A stretch of DNA of 64,000 nucleotides from Amycolatopsis thailandensis (GCF_002234405.1 NZ_NMQT01000099.1:35175-99174); one strand, 5' to 3'. Shown: positions 7,243 through 16,053, counted from the stretch's first letter. The notes: generated by a model from the sequence alone, not told the origin. A program made the numbers and translations.

Positions 7243-8989
7243 TTTCATCAATGATCCGTGGGCGACGCTGGACGAGATCTTGGGCGTTCAGGCTGTTGAG
7301 CCGGTCGACGACGGGATTGGCGCCGTCGCGTTCTACGGTCGATGCTCGACCGAGGACAATCAGGACCCGGAGACGTCCCTTGGCTGGCAGCTCGGTAACG
7401 CTCGAAAGTTCGTCGAGCCGATGGGCGGTCACATAGAGGCCGAGTTCTTCGACATCGGGCAGTCGCGCTCGGTGCCGTGGGAACGACGACGGGAGGCTTC
7501 GCGGCTGCTCGCCGAGCTGAAGGAGCCGCGGCGCAGTTGGAACGCGGTTGTGGTCGGTGAGGGAACACGGTGCTGGTTCGGTAACCAGTTCTCTCTGATC
7601 GCACCCCGATTCGCTGCCTACGGGGTCGAACTGTGGGTTCCTGAATTGGGTGGGAGGTTCGACCCGCGGAATCCTTCACACAAGATGCTCATGAGCGTGC
7701 TCGGAGGGATGAGCGAGTCGGAGAGGCAGCACGTTCAAGCTCGTGTGCGAGCGGCAATGGACGCCCAGGTCCTCAACGAAGGGCGACATCAGGGAGGACG
7801 AGCGCCGTACGGATACGTCGTCACCGATGCCGGTCCGCACCCGAACCCGAGGAAGGCGGCCGAAGGCTTTCGACTGCGGGTGCTCGTGCCGGACGAGTCG
7901 GCTGACGTCGTTCGGCGAATCTTCGAGGAGTACTTGAACGGCAAGGGGGACCGGGCGATCGCGAACGGGCTCAATCGCGATGGCGTGCCGTGTCCCTCCG
8001 CGCGGCGGCCGGATCAGAACCGTCATCGACTCGCTGACGGCTGGCAAGGAAGCACGATCCGGTCGATCCTGGAGAACCCCCGGTACACGGGCTACGCGTT
8101 CTTCGGGCGATGGTCCCGGCAAGAGATGCTGTTGAACCCGGATGATGTCGCGGCGGGCAACGTGACCAGGTTCCGGAGGGCAGCACCGGATCGTGTCGTG
8201 CGTTCGCGTAAGCCCGCGCATCCCAAGATTGTCTCGGTCGAGGATTTCACTGAAGTCCAGTTGCTCAGGCGGTCACGGGCGGCGGGCGGCCTGGCTGCTC
8301 GCCGGAAGCTGGAGCGCGGACCGCGGGCCACGAAGTGGGTGTACGCGTTTCGCGGTCGGGTTCGGTGCGGGCACTGTCTACGCAAGATGGAAGGGACGCC
8401 CCGCGAGAGCCGGATCTACTACCGGTGCGCGGCGCGGACACTCGTACCCGGCTCGCCGGCTCTCGCGGAGCACCCGAAGAACGTGTACCTGCCCGAGGCC
8501 GCCGTCATCGAGCCGGTCAACGGGTACATCAGCCAGGTCTTCTCGCCAGAGCAACGCGAGAAGACGGTGCTTGCGATGCTCGGAGTGGCGGGTGAGGTCG
8601 CTGTGAACCCGGAGCGATCCGAGGAAGCGCGGCGGCGGCTCTCGCAGGCCAAGACGCGACTCGCAAGGCTTCAGGAGGCGATCGAAGCGGGTGCGGACCC
8701 TGGAGCGCTGATCGAACCGTTGAACCGGGCGAAGGAGGAGCGCGACGCCGCCGAAGAGGATCTGGCGCGTGCTCCGGCTGAGGAGTCGGTCGGCAGAGCT
8801 GAACTCGAAGCGATGGTCGATGCGTTCGGCGAGCTGGGAAGGCAGGTCGGGAACGCGAGTCCGAGGAGACTGCAGGAGCTCTACGGCGAGATCGGCCTGG
8901 AGATGGTCTATAACGCAAAAGAGCGGACGGTCGATGTGACCATCCGCCCACCCCGTAGGGTTAATGCGTGTGTCCGAGGGGGGACTTGA
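7232..8989 (+). CDS. Large serine recombinase (element integrase)
   Basis: A 585-residue large serine recombinase. The catalytic domain starts at about residue 30 with YGRCSTEDNQ, giving nucleophile Ser39; a resolvase core with GMSESERQHVQARVRAAMDA (helix E) runs to about 178. The recombinase domain follows (about 190-345), then a zinc ribbon with Cys379, Cys382 and Cys399, and a coiled coil at about 452-508. The final codons and the TGA stop lie within the tRNA-Leu gene on the opposite strand (8971-8989), so the C-terminus is defined by the attachment site. Most tRNA-directed integrases are tyrosine recombinases, so this target choice is noteworthy. Confidence 0.93.
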   Translation: MAADFINDPWATLDEILGVQAVEPVDDGIGAVAFYGRCSTEDNQDPETSLGWQLGNARKFVEPMGGHIEAEFFDIGQSRSVPWERRREASRLLAELKEPRRSWNAVVVGEGTRCWFGNQFSLIAPRFAAYGVELWVPELGGRFDPRNPSHKMLMSVLGGMSESERQHVQARVRAAMDAQVLNEGRHQGGRAPYGYVVTDAGPHPNPRKAAEGFRLRVLVPDESADVVRRIFEEYLNGKGDRAIANGLNRDGVPCPSARRPDQNRHRLADGWQGSTIRSILENPRYTGYAFFGRWSRQEMLLNPDDVAAGNVTRFRRAAPDRVVRSRKPAHPKIVSVEDFTEVQLLRRSRAAGGLAARRKLERGPRATKWVYAFRGRVRCGHCLRKMEGTPRESRIYYRCAARTLVPGSPALAEHPKNVYLPEAAVIEPVNGYISQVFSPEQREKTVLAMLGVAGEVAVNPERSEEARRRLSQAKTRLARLQEAIEAGADPGALIEPLNRAKEERDAAEEDLARAPAEESVGRAELEAMVDAFGELGRQVGNASPRRLQELYGEIGLEMVYNAKERTVDVTIRPPRRVNACVRGGT

Positions 8990-9054
8990 ACCCCCACGTC
9001 CGTTAAGGACACTAGCACCTCAAGCTAGCGCGTCTGCCATTCCGCCACTCGGAC
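8971..9054 (-). tRNA. tRNA-Leu (anticodon GAG)
   Basis: Read on the minus strand, a 7-bp acceptor stem GTCCGAG/CTCGGAC encloses a class II tRNA of 84 nt with discriminator A and no encoded CCA. The anticodon stem CTAGC/GCTAG carries the loop TTGAGGT, anticodon GAG. The variable arm (GTCC-TTAA-GGAC) is long as expected for tRNA-Leu, and the T-arm contains GGTTCAAGTCC. The 3' 19 nt overlap the serine recombinase coding end, consistent with element insertion at the tRNA 3' end that keeps the tRNA intact. Confidence 0.95.
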
Positions 9055-9315
9055 TTGCTGATAGGAAGAGAGTATACGTCGCCCAGGGGCCCTGAATCAG
9101 GGGGGTACTTATGGTCACGGAGACGCACATTGAGATGATGATCGGTTACCCAGTGACACCACTCGAGCCTTGCGCGAGGTGTGAGTCGCCGGCAAGCCCC
9201 AGGTTGACCGTCGAAAAAGCGTAAGGTGACGGCCGGTGACTCACGGTGATTTAGCCGCAAGTGTGGGGGTGGATCGGCTGGGAATCAAAACCGGTCATCG
9301 GGCGCTTACAAGGGC

Positions 9316-10338
9316 GTGAAGAAGATTGGCTTTCTGTCCTTCGGCCACTGGTCGGCGAGCGCGCACTCCGAGACCCGGTCCGCGGCCGACTTCCTGCATC
9401 AGTCGATCGACCTGGCCGTAGCGGCCGAGGAACTCGGCGTGGACGGCGCGTACTTCCGCGTGCACCACTTCGCGCACCAGGCGGGGAGTCCGTTCCCGTT
9501 GCTGTCGGCGATCGGGGCCCGGACCTCGAAGATCGAGATCGGGACCGGCGTGATCGACATGCGCTACGAGAACCCGATGTACATGGCCGAGGACGCCGGC
9601 GCCGCCGACCTCATCTCCAGGGGCAGGCTCCAGCTCGGCGTCAGCCGGGGATCCCCGGAGCAGGTGATCGACGGCTGGCGGTACTTCGGTTACGGGCCCG
9701 CGGAGGGGCAGACGGCGGCCGACATGGCCCGGCAGCGCACCGAGGTCTTCCTCAAGCTGCTCGAGGGGGAGGGCTTCGCGCAGCCGAATCCGCGCCCGAT
9801 GTTCCCCAATCCGCCGGGGCTGCTCCGGCTCGAGCCGTATTCCGAGGGGCTGCGCGACCGGATCTGGTGGGGATCCAGTTCGAACGCGACGGCGGTCTGG
9901 GCCGCGGAGCAGGGCATGAACCTCCAGAGTTCCACGCTCAAGGACGACGAGACGGGGGAGCCGCTGCACGTTCAGCAGCGCAAGCAGATCGAGGCCTACC
10001 GCGAAGCCTGGAAGGCGGCCGGTCACGAGCGTGAGCCGCGGGTGTCGGTCAGCCGCAGCATCTTCGCGTTGACCAGTGACCTCGATCGCGCGTACTTCGG
10101 CCGCGACCGCGGCTCGCGTGACCAGGTCGGCATGATCGACGAGACGACCAGGGCGATTTTCGGGCGGTCGTACGCCGCCGAGCCGGACGAGCTGGTGCGG
10201 GAGCTCAAGGCGGACGAGGCGATCCAGGCCGCGGACACCTTGCTGCTGACCATCCCGAACCAGCTCGGTGTCGAGTACAACGCGCACGTGCTGGAAAGCA
10301 TTCTCACGCACGTGGCGCCGGAGCTCGGCTGGCGCTGA
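9316..10338 (+). CDS. Luciferase-like (LLM) flavin-dependent monooxygenase
   Basis: A 340-residue TIM-barrel protein of the bacterial luciferase-like family. GFLSFGHWS at the N-terminus, DGAYFRVHHF (about 50-60), KIEIGTGVIDMRYENP and GRLQLGVSRGSPEQ are the flavin-binding loops. GTG 9316 is the only reasonable start, with AAGGG just upstream. It is the first chromosomal gene after the tRNA. Substrate unknown; members oxidise diverse carbonyl and aromatic compounds using FMNH2 or F420. Confidence 0.85.
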   Translation: MKKIGFLSFGHWSASAHSETRSAADFLHQSIDLAVAAEELGVDGAYFRVHHFAHQAGSPFPLLSAIGARTSKIEIGTGVIDMRYENPMYMAEDAGAADLISRGRLQLGVSRGSPEQVIDGWRYFGYGPAEGQTAADMARQRTEVFLKLLEGEGFAQPNPRPMFPNPPGLLRLEPYSEGLRDRIWWGSSSNATAVWAAEQGMNLQSSTLKDDETGEPLHVQQRKQIEAYREAWKAAGHEREPRVSVSRSIFALTSDLDRAYFGRDRGSRDQVGMIDETTRAIFGRSYAAEPDELVRELKADEAIQAADTLLLTIPNQLGVEYNAHVLESILTHVAPELGWR

Positions 10339-10413
10339 ATGCGCGGTTCGGCGGATGGGCCGGGGTGTTCCGCCGGTTAAGATCGACGCAATCCCCGGCC
10401 ATCGGAGGGTCCC

Positions 10414-11070
10414 ATGAGGCTGCCCCGATTCCGCTCTTTGCCCGGCCTGGTCCTGGCTCTCTGCCTGGTCTTGCCGTCCACGGCGCAAGCGCACGCTCCC
10501 GCCCCGCTCGGTGGCGGGAGCGTGCTGCAAACCCGGTGCACGGCCGGATTCGCCGCTGTCTCGGGCAACACCGGTTTCCTGATCGCGAGTTCCGCTTGCG
10601 GCAGGCCGGGTGACATCGTTCGCAGCGGCGGCCGCGTCGTCGGGGTGGTCCTGGCGGAACAGACTCCGCCGACCGGCGCGATCGTCATCCGGGTGACCAA
10701 CACGACCGACTGGCGGCTGGTGGCGTCCATCCCTCCCACGGACAGCCGGGTGACGATCACCGGCTCCGCCGAAGCCGCGGTCGGCGCCTCGGTGTGCCGG
10801 TACGGCTCGACCACCGGCTGGCATTGCGGAACCATCCAGGGGAAGAACCAGACGATCACCTTTCCAGGTGGAACTTTGACCGGGCTGACCCGGACGTCAG
10901 TCTGCGCCGAGCCCGGTGACAACGGTGGGCCGTTCGTCAGCGGAACGCAGGCGCAGGGGGTGCTGGTCGGCGGCAGTGGAAACTGCTCCAGCGGCGGCAC
11001 CACGTACTTCCTCCCGGTCAACCGGGTTTTGTCGGCCTACGGGCTGACGATCCTCGCCGGGACTAGCTGA
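10414..11070 (+). CDS. Secreted S1-protease homologue lacking the catalytic triad
   Basis: A 218-residue protein with a Sec signal peptide (cleavage near 26-28, AQA|HA) and no pro-region. The fold signatures of streptogrisin/alpha-lytic-type S1 proteases are present (disulfide-type cysteines 42/62, 128/138 and 164/191), but the catalytic Ser is replaced by Asn170 (PGDNGGP instead of GDSGGP), the catalytic His by Ala61 before Cys62, and no Asp is seen in the middle strand (TGAIVIRVTN). It therefore cannot hydrolyse by the usual mechanism and may act as a binding protein or inhibitor. Downstream gene is convergent with an 8-bp overlap. Confidence 0.8.
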   Translation: MRLPRFRSLPGLVLALCLVLPSTAQAHAPAPLGGGSVLQTRCTAGFAAVSGNTGFLIASSACGRPGDIVRSGGRVVGVVLAEQTPPTGAIVIRVTNTTDWRLVASIPPTDSRVTITGSAEAAVGASVCRYGSTTGWHCGTIQGKNQTITFPGGTLTGLTRTSVCAEPGDNGGPFVSGTQAQGVLVGGSGNCSSGGTTYFLPVNRVLSAYGLTILAGTS

Positions 11071-11401
11071 AGATCACCGAGCGCAACAGAAGTCTGTCCG
11101 AGCCGCGGCCACCGTAGGGGCGAAGGGAAAAGTAGGAGTCGCTCGAGCAATCGTCGTCCAGAAACACCACGGCGGTGGACCCGGTGTCGTTGCGCGGGCG
11201 GAAGGCGTCGACGTCCCAGTCAGCGATTTCCGGGATCTCGATGCATTCGCCGCTGGGCGGATCGACCAGGACGCCGACCTGGATCTCTTCGTGTTCGTCG
11301 TAGTAGCGGTAGGTGAATTCGCCTTCGGCCGCGGAGGCCGTGGCCGGGATCGTGAGCAACAGGGCGACAACGCCTGTGACAGCAAGGAAAACGCGACGCA
11401 T
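11063..11401 (-). CDS. Small secreted protein, unknown function
   Basis: A 112-residue protein with a clear signal peptide (MRRVFLAVTGVVALLLTIPA, cleavage after about 24). The mature part is acidic (EHEEIQVG, DWDVDAF, DDDCSSDSY) with two cysteines that could pair, and predicted to be mostly beta. Good AGGA-type site upstream. No family recognised. Confidence 0.7.
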   Translation of the reverse strand: MRRVFLAVTGVVALLLTIPATASAAEGEFTYRYYDEHEEIQVGVLVDPPSGECIEIPEIADWDVDAFRPRNDTGSTAVVFLDDDCSSDSYFSLRPYGGRGSDRLLLRSVIFS

Positions 11402-11574
11402 GTGGAAGTCCTTTCGGAGAGTCGGGATGCTTCGACGGTAAGACGAAGATCGACATCTCCGATAGACATCGCGGGCACGTCCACCCGCCGGTGCGGGCGG
11501 CGGACCTGATCGTGGGGTGGCCGACCCCGATCGGTGACCGATGCTCGAGGAACTCCAGGTTTACGATCAAGATC

Positions 11575-12414
11575 ATGCGATTCGCCATCAAGACTTCGCC
11601 CCAGGACACCGTTTGGTCCGACATGCTCGCCGTCTGGCAGGCCGCCGACGAGATCGAACTCTTCGAATCGGGCTGGACTTTCGACCATTTCTATCCCATT
11701 TTCTCCGATTCGACCGGACCTTGCCTGGAAGGGTGGGTGACCCTCACCGCGCTCGCCCAGGCCACGAAACGGCTCCGGCTGGGCACGCTGGTCAGCGGGA
11801 TCCACTACCGCCACCCCGCGCTGCTCGCCAACATGGCCGCGACGCTCGACATCGTTTCCGGCGGACGCCTGGAGATCGGGATCGGTGCCGGCTGGAACGA
11901 AGAGGAGTCCGGCGCGTACGGCATGGAGCTCGGGACGATCAAGGAACGGAGCGATCGGTTCGAAGAGGGCTGCGAGGTCCTCGTCGGGCTGCTGACCCAG
12001 GAGACCACCACGTTCCAGGGCGAGCACTACCAGCTGACCGACGCCCGCTGCGAACCGAAGGGCGTGCAGAAGCCGCACCCGCCGATCTGCATCGGTGGCA
12101 GCGGCGAGAAGCGGACGCTGCGCACGGCCGCGAAGTACGCCCAGCACTGGAATTTCGTCGGCGGTACGCCGGAGGAGTTCACGCACAAGCGTGAAGTGCT
12201 GCACCGTCACTGCGCGGACATCGGCCGCGACCCGAGCGAGATCACGCTGTCCTCGCACGTCCGCCTCGGCGCGGACGGTGACTACGCCAAGGTCGCCGCG
12301 GAAGCCGAGGCCCTCGGTGAAGCGGGTCTCGACCTGGCGATCATCTACCTGCCGCCGCCGCACACGCCCGCCGTTCTCGAACCGCTGGCGAAGGCGCTCG
12401 AACCGCTGCGCTGA
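11575..12414 (+). CDS. F420-type luciferase-like oxidoreductase
   Basis: A 279-residue LLM protein. The short form, with FAIKTSPQ at the N-terminus, WTFDHFYPI, RLRLGTLVSGIHYRHPALLA and GRLEIGIGAGWNEEE, is typical of the coenzyme F420-dependent branch common in actinomycetes. I used ATG 11575 rather than a start upstream at 11491. Followed by a strong hairpin terminator. Substrate not predictable. Confidence 0.85.
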   Translation: MRFAIKTSPQDTVWSDMLAVWQAADEIELFESGWTFDHFYPIFSDSTGPCLEGWVTLTALAQATKRLRLGTLVSGIHYRHPALLANMAATLDIVSGGRLEIGIGAGWNEEESGAYGMELGTIKERSDRFEEGCEVLVGLLTQETTTFQGEHYQLTDARCEPKGVQKPHPPICIGGSGEKRTLRTAAKYAQHWNFVGGTPEEFTHKREVLHRHCADIGRDPSEITLSSHVRLGADGDYAKVAAEAEALGEAGLDLAIIYLPPPHTPAVLEPLAKALEPLR

Positions 12415-12421
12415 GCGAGCA

Positions 12422-12467
12422 GAACGGCCTGCACGCGGACATTTCCCCGTCCGCGTGCAGGCCGTTC
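12422..12467. terminator. Hairpin terminator after F420-type oxidoreductase gene
   Basis: A perfect 19-bp inverted repeat (12422-12440 with 12449-12467) with an 8-nt loop begins 7 bp after the stop codon. It lacks a U-tract, as is common in high-GC actinomycetes. The rest of the 12415-12832 gap holds a moderately AT-rich stretch and the palindrome described at 12781. Confidence 0.75.
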
Positions 12468-12780
12468 GCGCGTCCAGGGTCACTTCTTCAGTACGAGGCC
12501 CGACCCCTCGCATCCGCCGACCCTCCCTGTCGAAACGTTTGCGATTAATCACTTTAGGGAGCGGCAGTGACGCTGGAAACAGGTGAGACTACTGAAAGTA
12601 GGCAAGTCGCCGGAAATACCTGTTCAGGCGCGCATGGGCTACGGATTTCGCAGTCAGTTGATCTCTGGGATCTCGGCTCGAATAATCGGGTTTGGTTCAG
12701 TTTTCAACTGTGCGACTAAGTGGTCCGTGCGCGCGGCGAGAAGCGCCATTGCGTAACCGGGCGCTCTCGCTATACGGTGA

Positions 12781-12806
12781 CAGAACTAGAACAGGTTATA
12801 GTTCTG
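12781..12806. promoter_or_regulatory. KstR-like palindromic operator before GMC oxidoreductase operon
   Basis: An 8-bp perfect inverted repeat CAGAACTA/TAGTTCTG (12781-12788 and 12799-12806) encloses TAGAACAGGTTATA (12787-12800), which fits TnnAACnnGTTnnA, the core of KstR-family (TetR) sites that control sterol and related catabolism in actinobacteria. It ends 26 bp before the start codon, overlapping where a -10 element should be. The cognate regulator is not in the window. Family assignment is inference from the motif. Confidence 0.55.
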
Positions 12807-12832
12807 GACGGCGGGCGGACCGAGGAGCGGAA

Positions 12833-14461
12833 ATGGCGAACAGGGCTGCGCGCGGCGACGAGGCCGACTACGTGGTCGTCGGATCGGGCAGCTCGGGCGC
12901 CGCGATCGCGGGCAGGCTGGCGGAGTCCGGTGCCAGCGTGATCGTGCTCGAAGCGGGCAAGACCGACGAGCGGATGCTCGTCAGGAAACCGGGGCTGGTC
13001 GGCCCGATGCACGCGGTGCCCCAGCTCAAGAAACCCTTCGACTGGGGTTACTACTCGGTGCCGCAGAAACACGTTCTCGATCGCCGGATGCCGGTGCCGC
13101 GCGGCAAGGTGGTCGGCGGCTCCAGCTCCATCAACGGCATGGTCTACGTGCGGGGCAACCGCGCCAACTTCGACTCCTGGGCCGCCGAGGGCAACAAAGG
13201 CTGGGACGCCGACAGCGTCAACGCCGCCTACAAGCGGATGGAGGACTTCGAGGACGGCGAGAGCGACTTCCGGGGTAAGGGCGGGCCGATCCGGGTCACC
13301 CGCAACAAGATCCCGCAGGAAGGCACGCTGCAGTTCGTCCACGCGACCGCGGACGCGATCGGCTGCGAGATCCTCGACGACTACAACGCCGAGTCGCAAG
13401 AGGGCGTCAGCCGGATGCAGCAGAACGCCGCCGACGGCCTCCGCTACAGCGCCTCGCGCGGATACATCCACGATCTCGCGCCCGCCACCCTGCAGGTCCA
13501 GTCCGGGGTGCTGGCGAAGAAGGTCCTCATCGAGAACGGCCGCGCCGTCGGCGTCGAGGTCGTCGACGCGGACGGAAGCCGGCGGACGCTGCGCGCGGGC
13601 AAGGAGGTCATCCTCTCGGCGGGCTTCGTCGGATCCGCGCAACTGCTGATGCTGTCCGGGGTCGGCCACGCCGAACACCTGAAGGAACACGGCATCGACG
13701 TCGTCGCGAACCTGCCGGTCGGCGACAACCTGCACGACCACATGTTCCACGCGCTGACGTTCCGGGCCTCGTCGAGCAAGAACAAGGGCACGCCGCCGTA
13801 CTTCGCGACCGGCCTGGTCAGGGAGCTGATGCGGCCGGGCACGACCTTCCTGGCGAACTCGGTCTTCGAGGCGGTCGCGTTCCTCAAGACGTCCCAGGCC
13901 GCCGAGATCCCCGACCTTCAGCTGCACCTGCTGCCGTGGGCGTACGTGACGCCCAACCAGGACGCGCCGATCCGGCACGACGTCGACAAGCGGCCCGCGC
14001 TCACCGTGCTGACCACGCTGATCTACCCGAAGAGCCGCGGCACGCTGCGTCTCGCTTCCGCCGATCCCACGGCGGCGCCGCTCATCGACTTCCAGTACCT
14101 GTCCGACCCGGCCGACCTCGAAGTGCTCGGCGAGGGCTCGGAAATGGTCCGCGAGATCTTCGCTTCAAAGGCGTTCAACGGCTCGATCAAGGAAGAGCTT
14201 CACCCGGGCAAGGCACTCCAGGGCCAGGAGCTGCGCGACGCGATCCTGAACCGCGCGACCTCGGTCTACCACGGCGTCGGCACCTGCCGGATGGGCGTCG
14301 ACGAGCTCGCGGTCGTCGGTCCCGACCTCAAGGTCCGCGGCGTCGAAGGACTGCGGGTCTGCGACGCCTCGATCATGCCGTCGATCACCGGTGGCAACAC
14401 CAACGCGCCCGCCATCATGATCGGCGAGATGGGCGCGCAGCTCGTGCTCTCGGACAACTGA
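12833..14461 (+). CDS. GMC-family FAD oxidoreductase (choline/alcohol dehydrogenase-like)
   Basis: A 542-residue flavoprotein. The Rossmann FAD loop is VVVGSGSSGAA (14-24); the second GMC signature includes GKVVGGSSSINGMVYVRGN. The C-terminal catalytic pair is His480 (YHGVGTCRMG) and Asn522 (TGGNTNAP). Such enzymes oxidise primary alcohols to aldehydes. ATG 12833 follows a GAGGAG site at 12822-12827, so the frame further upstream is not used. The next gene, an aldehyde dehydrogenase 17 bp on, would oxidise the aldehyde product; together they make an alcohol-to-acid module. Confidence 0.9.
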   Translation: MANRAARGDEADYVVVGSGSSGAAIAGRLAESGASVIVLEAGKTDERMLVRKPGLVGPMHAVPQLKKPFDWGYYSVPQKHVLDRRMPVPRGKVVGGSSSINGMVYVRGNRANFDSWAAEGNKGWDADSVNAAYKRMEDFEDGESDFRGKGGPIRVTRNKIPQEGTLQFVHATADAIGCEILDDYNAESQEGVSRMQQNAADGLRYSASRGYIHDLAPATLQVQSGVLAKKVLIENGRAVGVEVVDADGSRRTLRAGKEVILSAGFVGSAQLLMLSGVGHAEHLKEHGIDVVANLPVGDNLHDHMFHALTFRASSSKNKGTPPYFATGLVRELMRPGTTFLANSVFEAVAFLKTSQAAEIPDLQLHLLPWAYVTPNQDAPIRHDVDKRPALTVLTTLIYPKSRGTLRLASADPTAAPLIDFQYLSDPADLEVLGEGSEMVREIFASKAFNGSIKEELHPGKALQGQELRDAILNRATSVYHGVGTCRMGVDELAVVGPDLKVRGVEGLRVCDASIMPSITGGNTNAPAIMIGEMGAQLVLSDN

Positions 14462-14478
14462 CCGACGGAAAGAGGGCC

Positions 14479-16053
14479 ATGACCGTCACACCGCTCGCGC
14501 TCACCCGTCCGGCGTCGGTGACCGACGCGTTCCTGCGGCGCCTCGCCGCCCGCGTGCCGGGCTCGTCCGGCACGACCTGGAAACTCACCGAGGTCTACAC
14601 CGGAGACCTGCTCGTCGAGCTGCCCCAATCGACGCCCGCCGACATCGAGGAGGCCTTCGCCACGGCGCGCGCGGCGCAAGCGAAGTGGGCCGCCACGCCG
14701 CTCAAGAACCGCCTGGAGGTGTTCAAGCGGGCGCACACGCTCTTCGTCGACAACGCGCCGGCCGTCACCGACCTCATCCAGGTCGAGAGCGGCAAGAACC
14801 GCCGGATGGCGATCGAGGAGACCTGCGATCCGGCGATGGTGATGAGCCATTACCTGACGCGGGCCGCGAAGCTGCTGGCGCCGACCAAACGCGGCGGCCC
14901 GGTCCCCTTCCTCACGACGTCGACCGAGGTCCGGCAGCCCAAGGGCGTGGTCGGCATCATCGCGCCGTGGAATTTCCCTTTCGCCACCGGCATTTCCGAC
15001 GCCATCCCGGCGCTGATGGCCGGCAACGCGGTCGTGCTGAAACCCGACAACAAGACGGCGCTCTCCCCGCTGTACGGCATCGAACTGCTGGAGCAGGCCG
15101 GGCTGCCGAAGGGGCTGTTCCAGGTGGTGTGCGGCGAGGGCCCGGACGTCGGACCCACGCTCATCGACCACGCGAACTACGTGATGTTCACCGGTTCCAC
15201 GGCCACCGGCCGGGTGATCGGGGAGCGGGCGGGCCGCAACCTCATCGGCTGCTGCCTCGAACTCGGCGGCAAGAACCCGATGATCGTGCTGGAGGACGCC
15301 GACCTGGCCGAGGCCGTGCAGGGCGCGATCTTCGGCGCTTTCGGCAACACCGGCCAGATCTGCATGCACATCGAGCGGATCTACCTGCCGGAATCCCGCT
15401 ACGAGGAGTTCAAGACGGCGTACGTGGCCAAGACCGAGGCCCTCGACGTCCGCGCCGCCTACGACTTCGGCCCCGACATGGGCTCGCTCGTCTCAGCCGA
15501 CCACATGGGCCGCGTCAAGTCGCACGTCGAGGACGCCGTCGCGAAGGGCGCCACCGTCCTTTGTGGCGGGAAGCCCCGGCCCGACCTCGGCCCGGCGTTC
15601 TTCGAGCCGACGATCCTCGAAGGCGTCACGAAGGACATGCTCTGCGGCGTCACCGAAACCTTCGGACCCGTTGTCGCACTGCACAAGTACCGCACCGTGG
15701 ACGAGGCTGTCGCGCTGGCCAACGACACCGAGTACGGCCTCAACGCCTCGGTCTGGGGCGGTGACGTCGGCGCCGCGCGTGCCGTGGCCGCGCGGATCGA
15801 GTCCGGCAACGTCAACATCAACGACATCCTGGCCACCGCGTTCGCGGCCAAGGGGACACCGTCCGGTGGCGTCAAGAACTCGGGCGTCGGTGCCCGCCAC
15901 GGGGACCAGGGCCTGCTCAAGTACACCGACGTGAAGAACGTGGCGGTGCTCAAGAAGCAGGTCATGGGTCCCCGCGGCGGCCAGCCCTACGAGAAGTACG
16001 TCGAAGGGATGCTTTCCGGGCTGAAGCTGATGCGGCGCCTCCGCATCCGCTAG
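14479..16053 (+). CDS. Aldehyde dehydrogenase, succinate-semialdehyde dehydrogenase-type
   Basis: A 524-residue NAD(P)-dependent aldehyde dehydrogenase. Visible catalytic residues: Asn165 (PWNFPF), Glu261 (LELGGKNP) and nucleophile Cys295 (NTGQICMH); the coenzyme loop FTGSTATG is at 238-245. Sequence style matches the succinic-semialdehyde dehydrogenase group of actinomycetes, but substrate is inferred. Preceded by AGAGGG and coupled to the GMC oxidoreductase. Its stop shares the CTAG with the convergent MFS gene. Confidence 0.88.
   Translation: MTVTPLALTRPASVTDAFLRRLAARVPGSSGTTWKLTEVYTGDLLVELPQSTPADIEEAFATARAAQAKWAATPLKNRLEVFKRAHTLFVDNAPAVTDLIQVESGKNRRMAIEETCDPAMVMSHYLTRAAKLLAPTKRGGPVPFLTTSTEVRQPKGVVGIIAPWNFPFATGISDAIPALMAGNAVVLKPDNKTALSPLYGIELLEQAGLPKGLFQVVCGEGPDVGPTLIDHANYVMFTGSTATGRVIGERAGRNLIGCCLELGGKNPMIVLEDADLAEAVQGAIFGAFGNTGQICMHIERIYLPESRYEEFKTAYVAKTEALDVRAAYDFGPDMGSLVSADHMGRVKSHVEDAVAKGATVLCGGKPRPDLGPAFFEPTILEGVTKDMLCGVTETFGPVVALHKYRTVDEAVALANDTEYGLNASVWGGDVGAARAVAARIESGNVNINDILATAFAAKGTPSGGVKNSGVGARHGDQGLLKYTDVKNVAVLKKQVMGPRGGQPYEKYVEGMLSGLKLMRRLRIR

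Larger units (their letters stand above)
2878..8989. mobile_element. AICE-like integrative conjugative element (core; left end not located)
   Basis: Contents in order: XRE repressor, excisionase-like protein, WhiB-like protein, two membrane proteins of Spd/DUF2637-like character, FtsK/TraSA-type translocase, a small protein and a large serine recombinase adjacent to a tRNA-Leu gene. This matches the modular layout of actinomycete integrative conjugative elements, which transfer double-stranded DNA with one FtsK-like protein. The right boundary must lie in or near 8971-8989, where the recombinase ORF runs into the tRNA 3' end. No second copy of the tRNA 3' end was seen to the left, so the other att site may be outside the window; genes 1-2733 may belong to the element too. 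No Rep or primase gene was recognised. Confidence 0.75.

Noticed and set aside
9261..10034. 257-aa Arg/Gly-rich plus-strand frame
   Set aside because: Shadow of the LLM monooxygenase in the +1 frame.
13936..14478. N-terminal extension of the aldehyde dehydrogenase frame
   Set aside because: The frame is open through the GMC gene, but the extension is Arg-rich shadow sequence and ATG 14479 has a good ribosome site.
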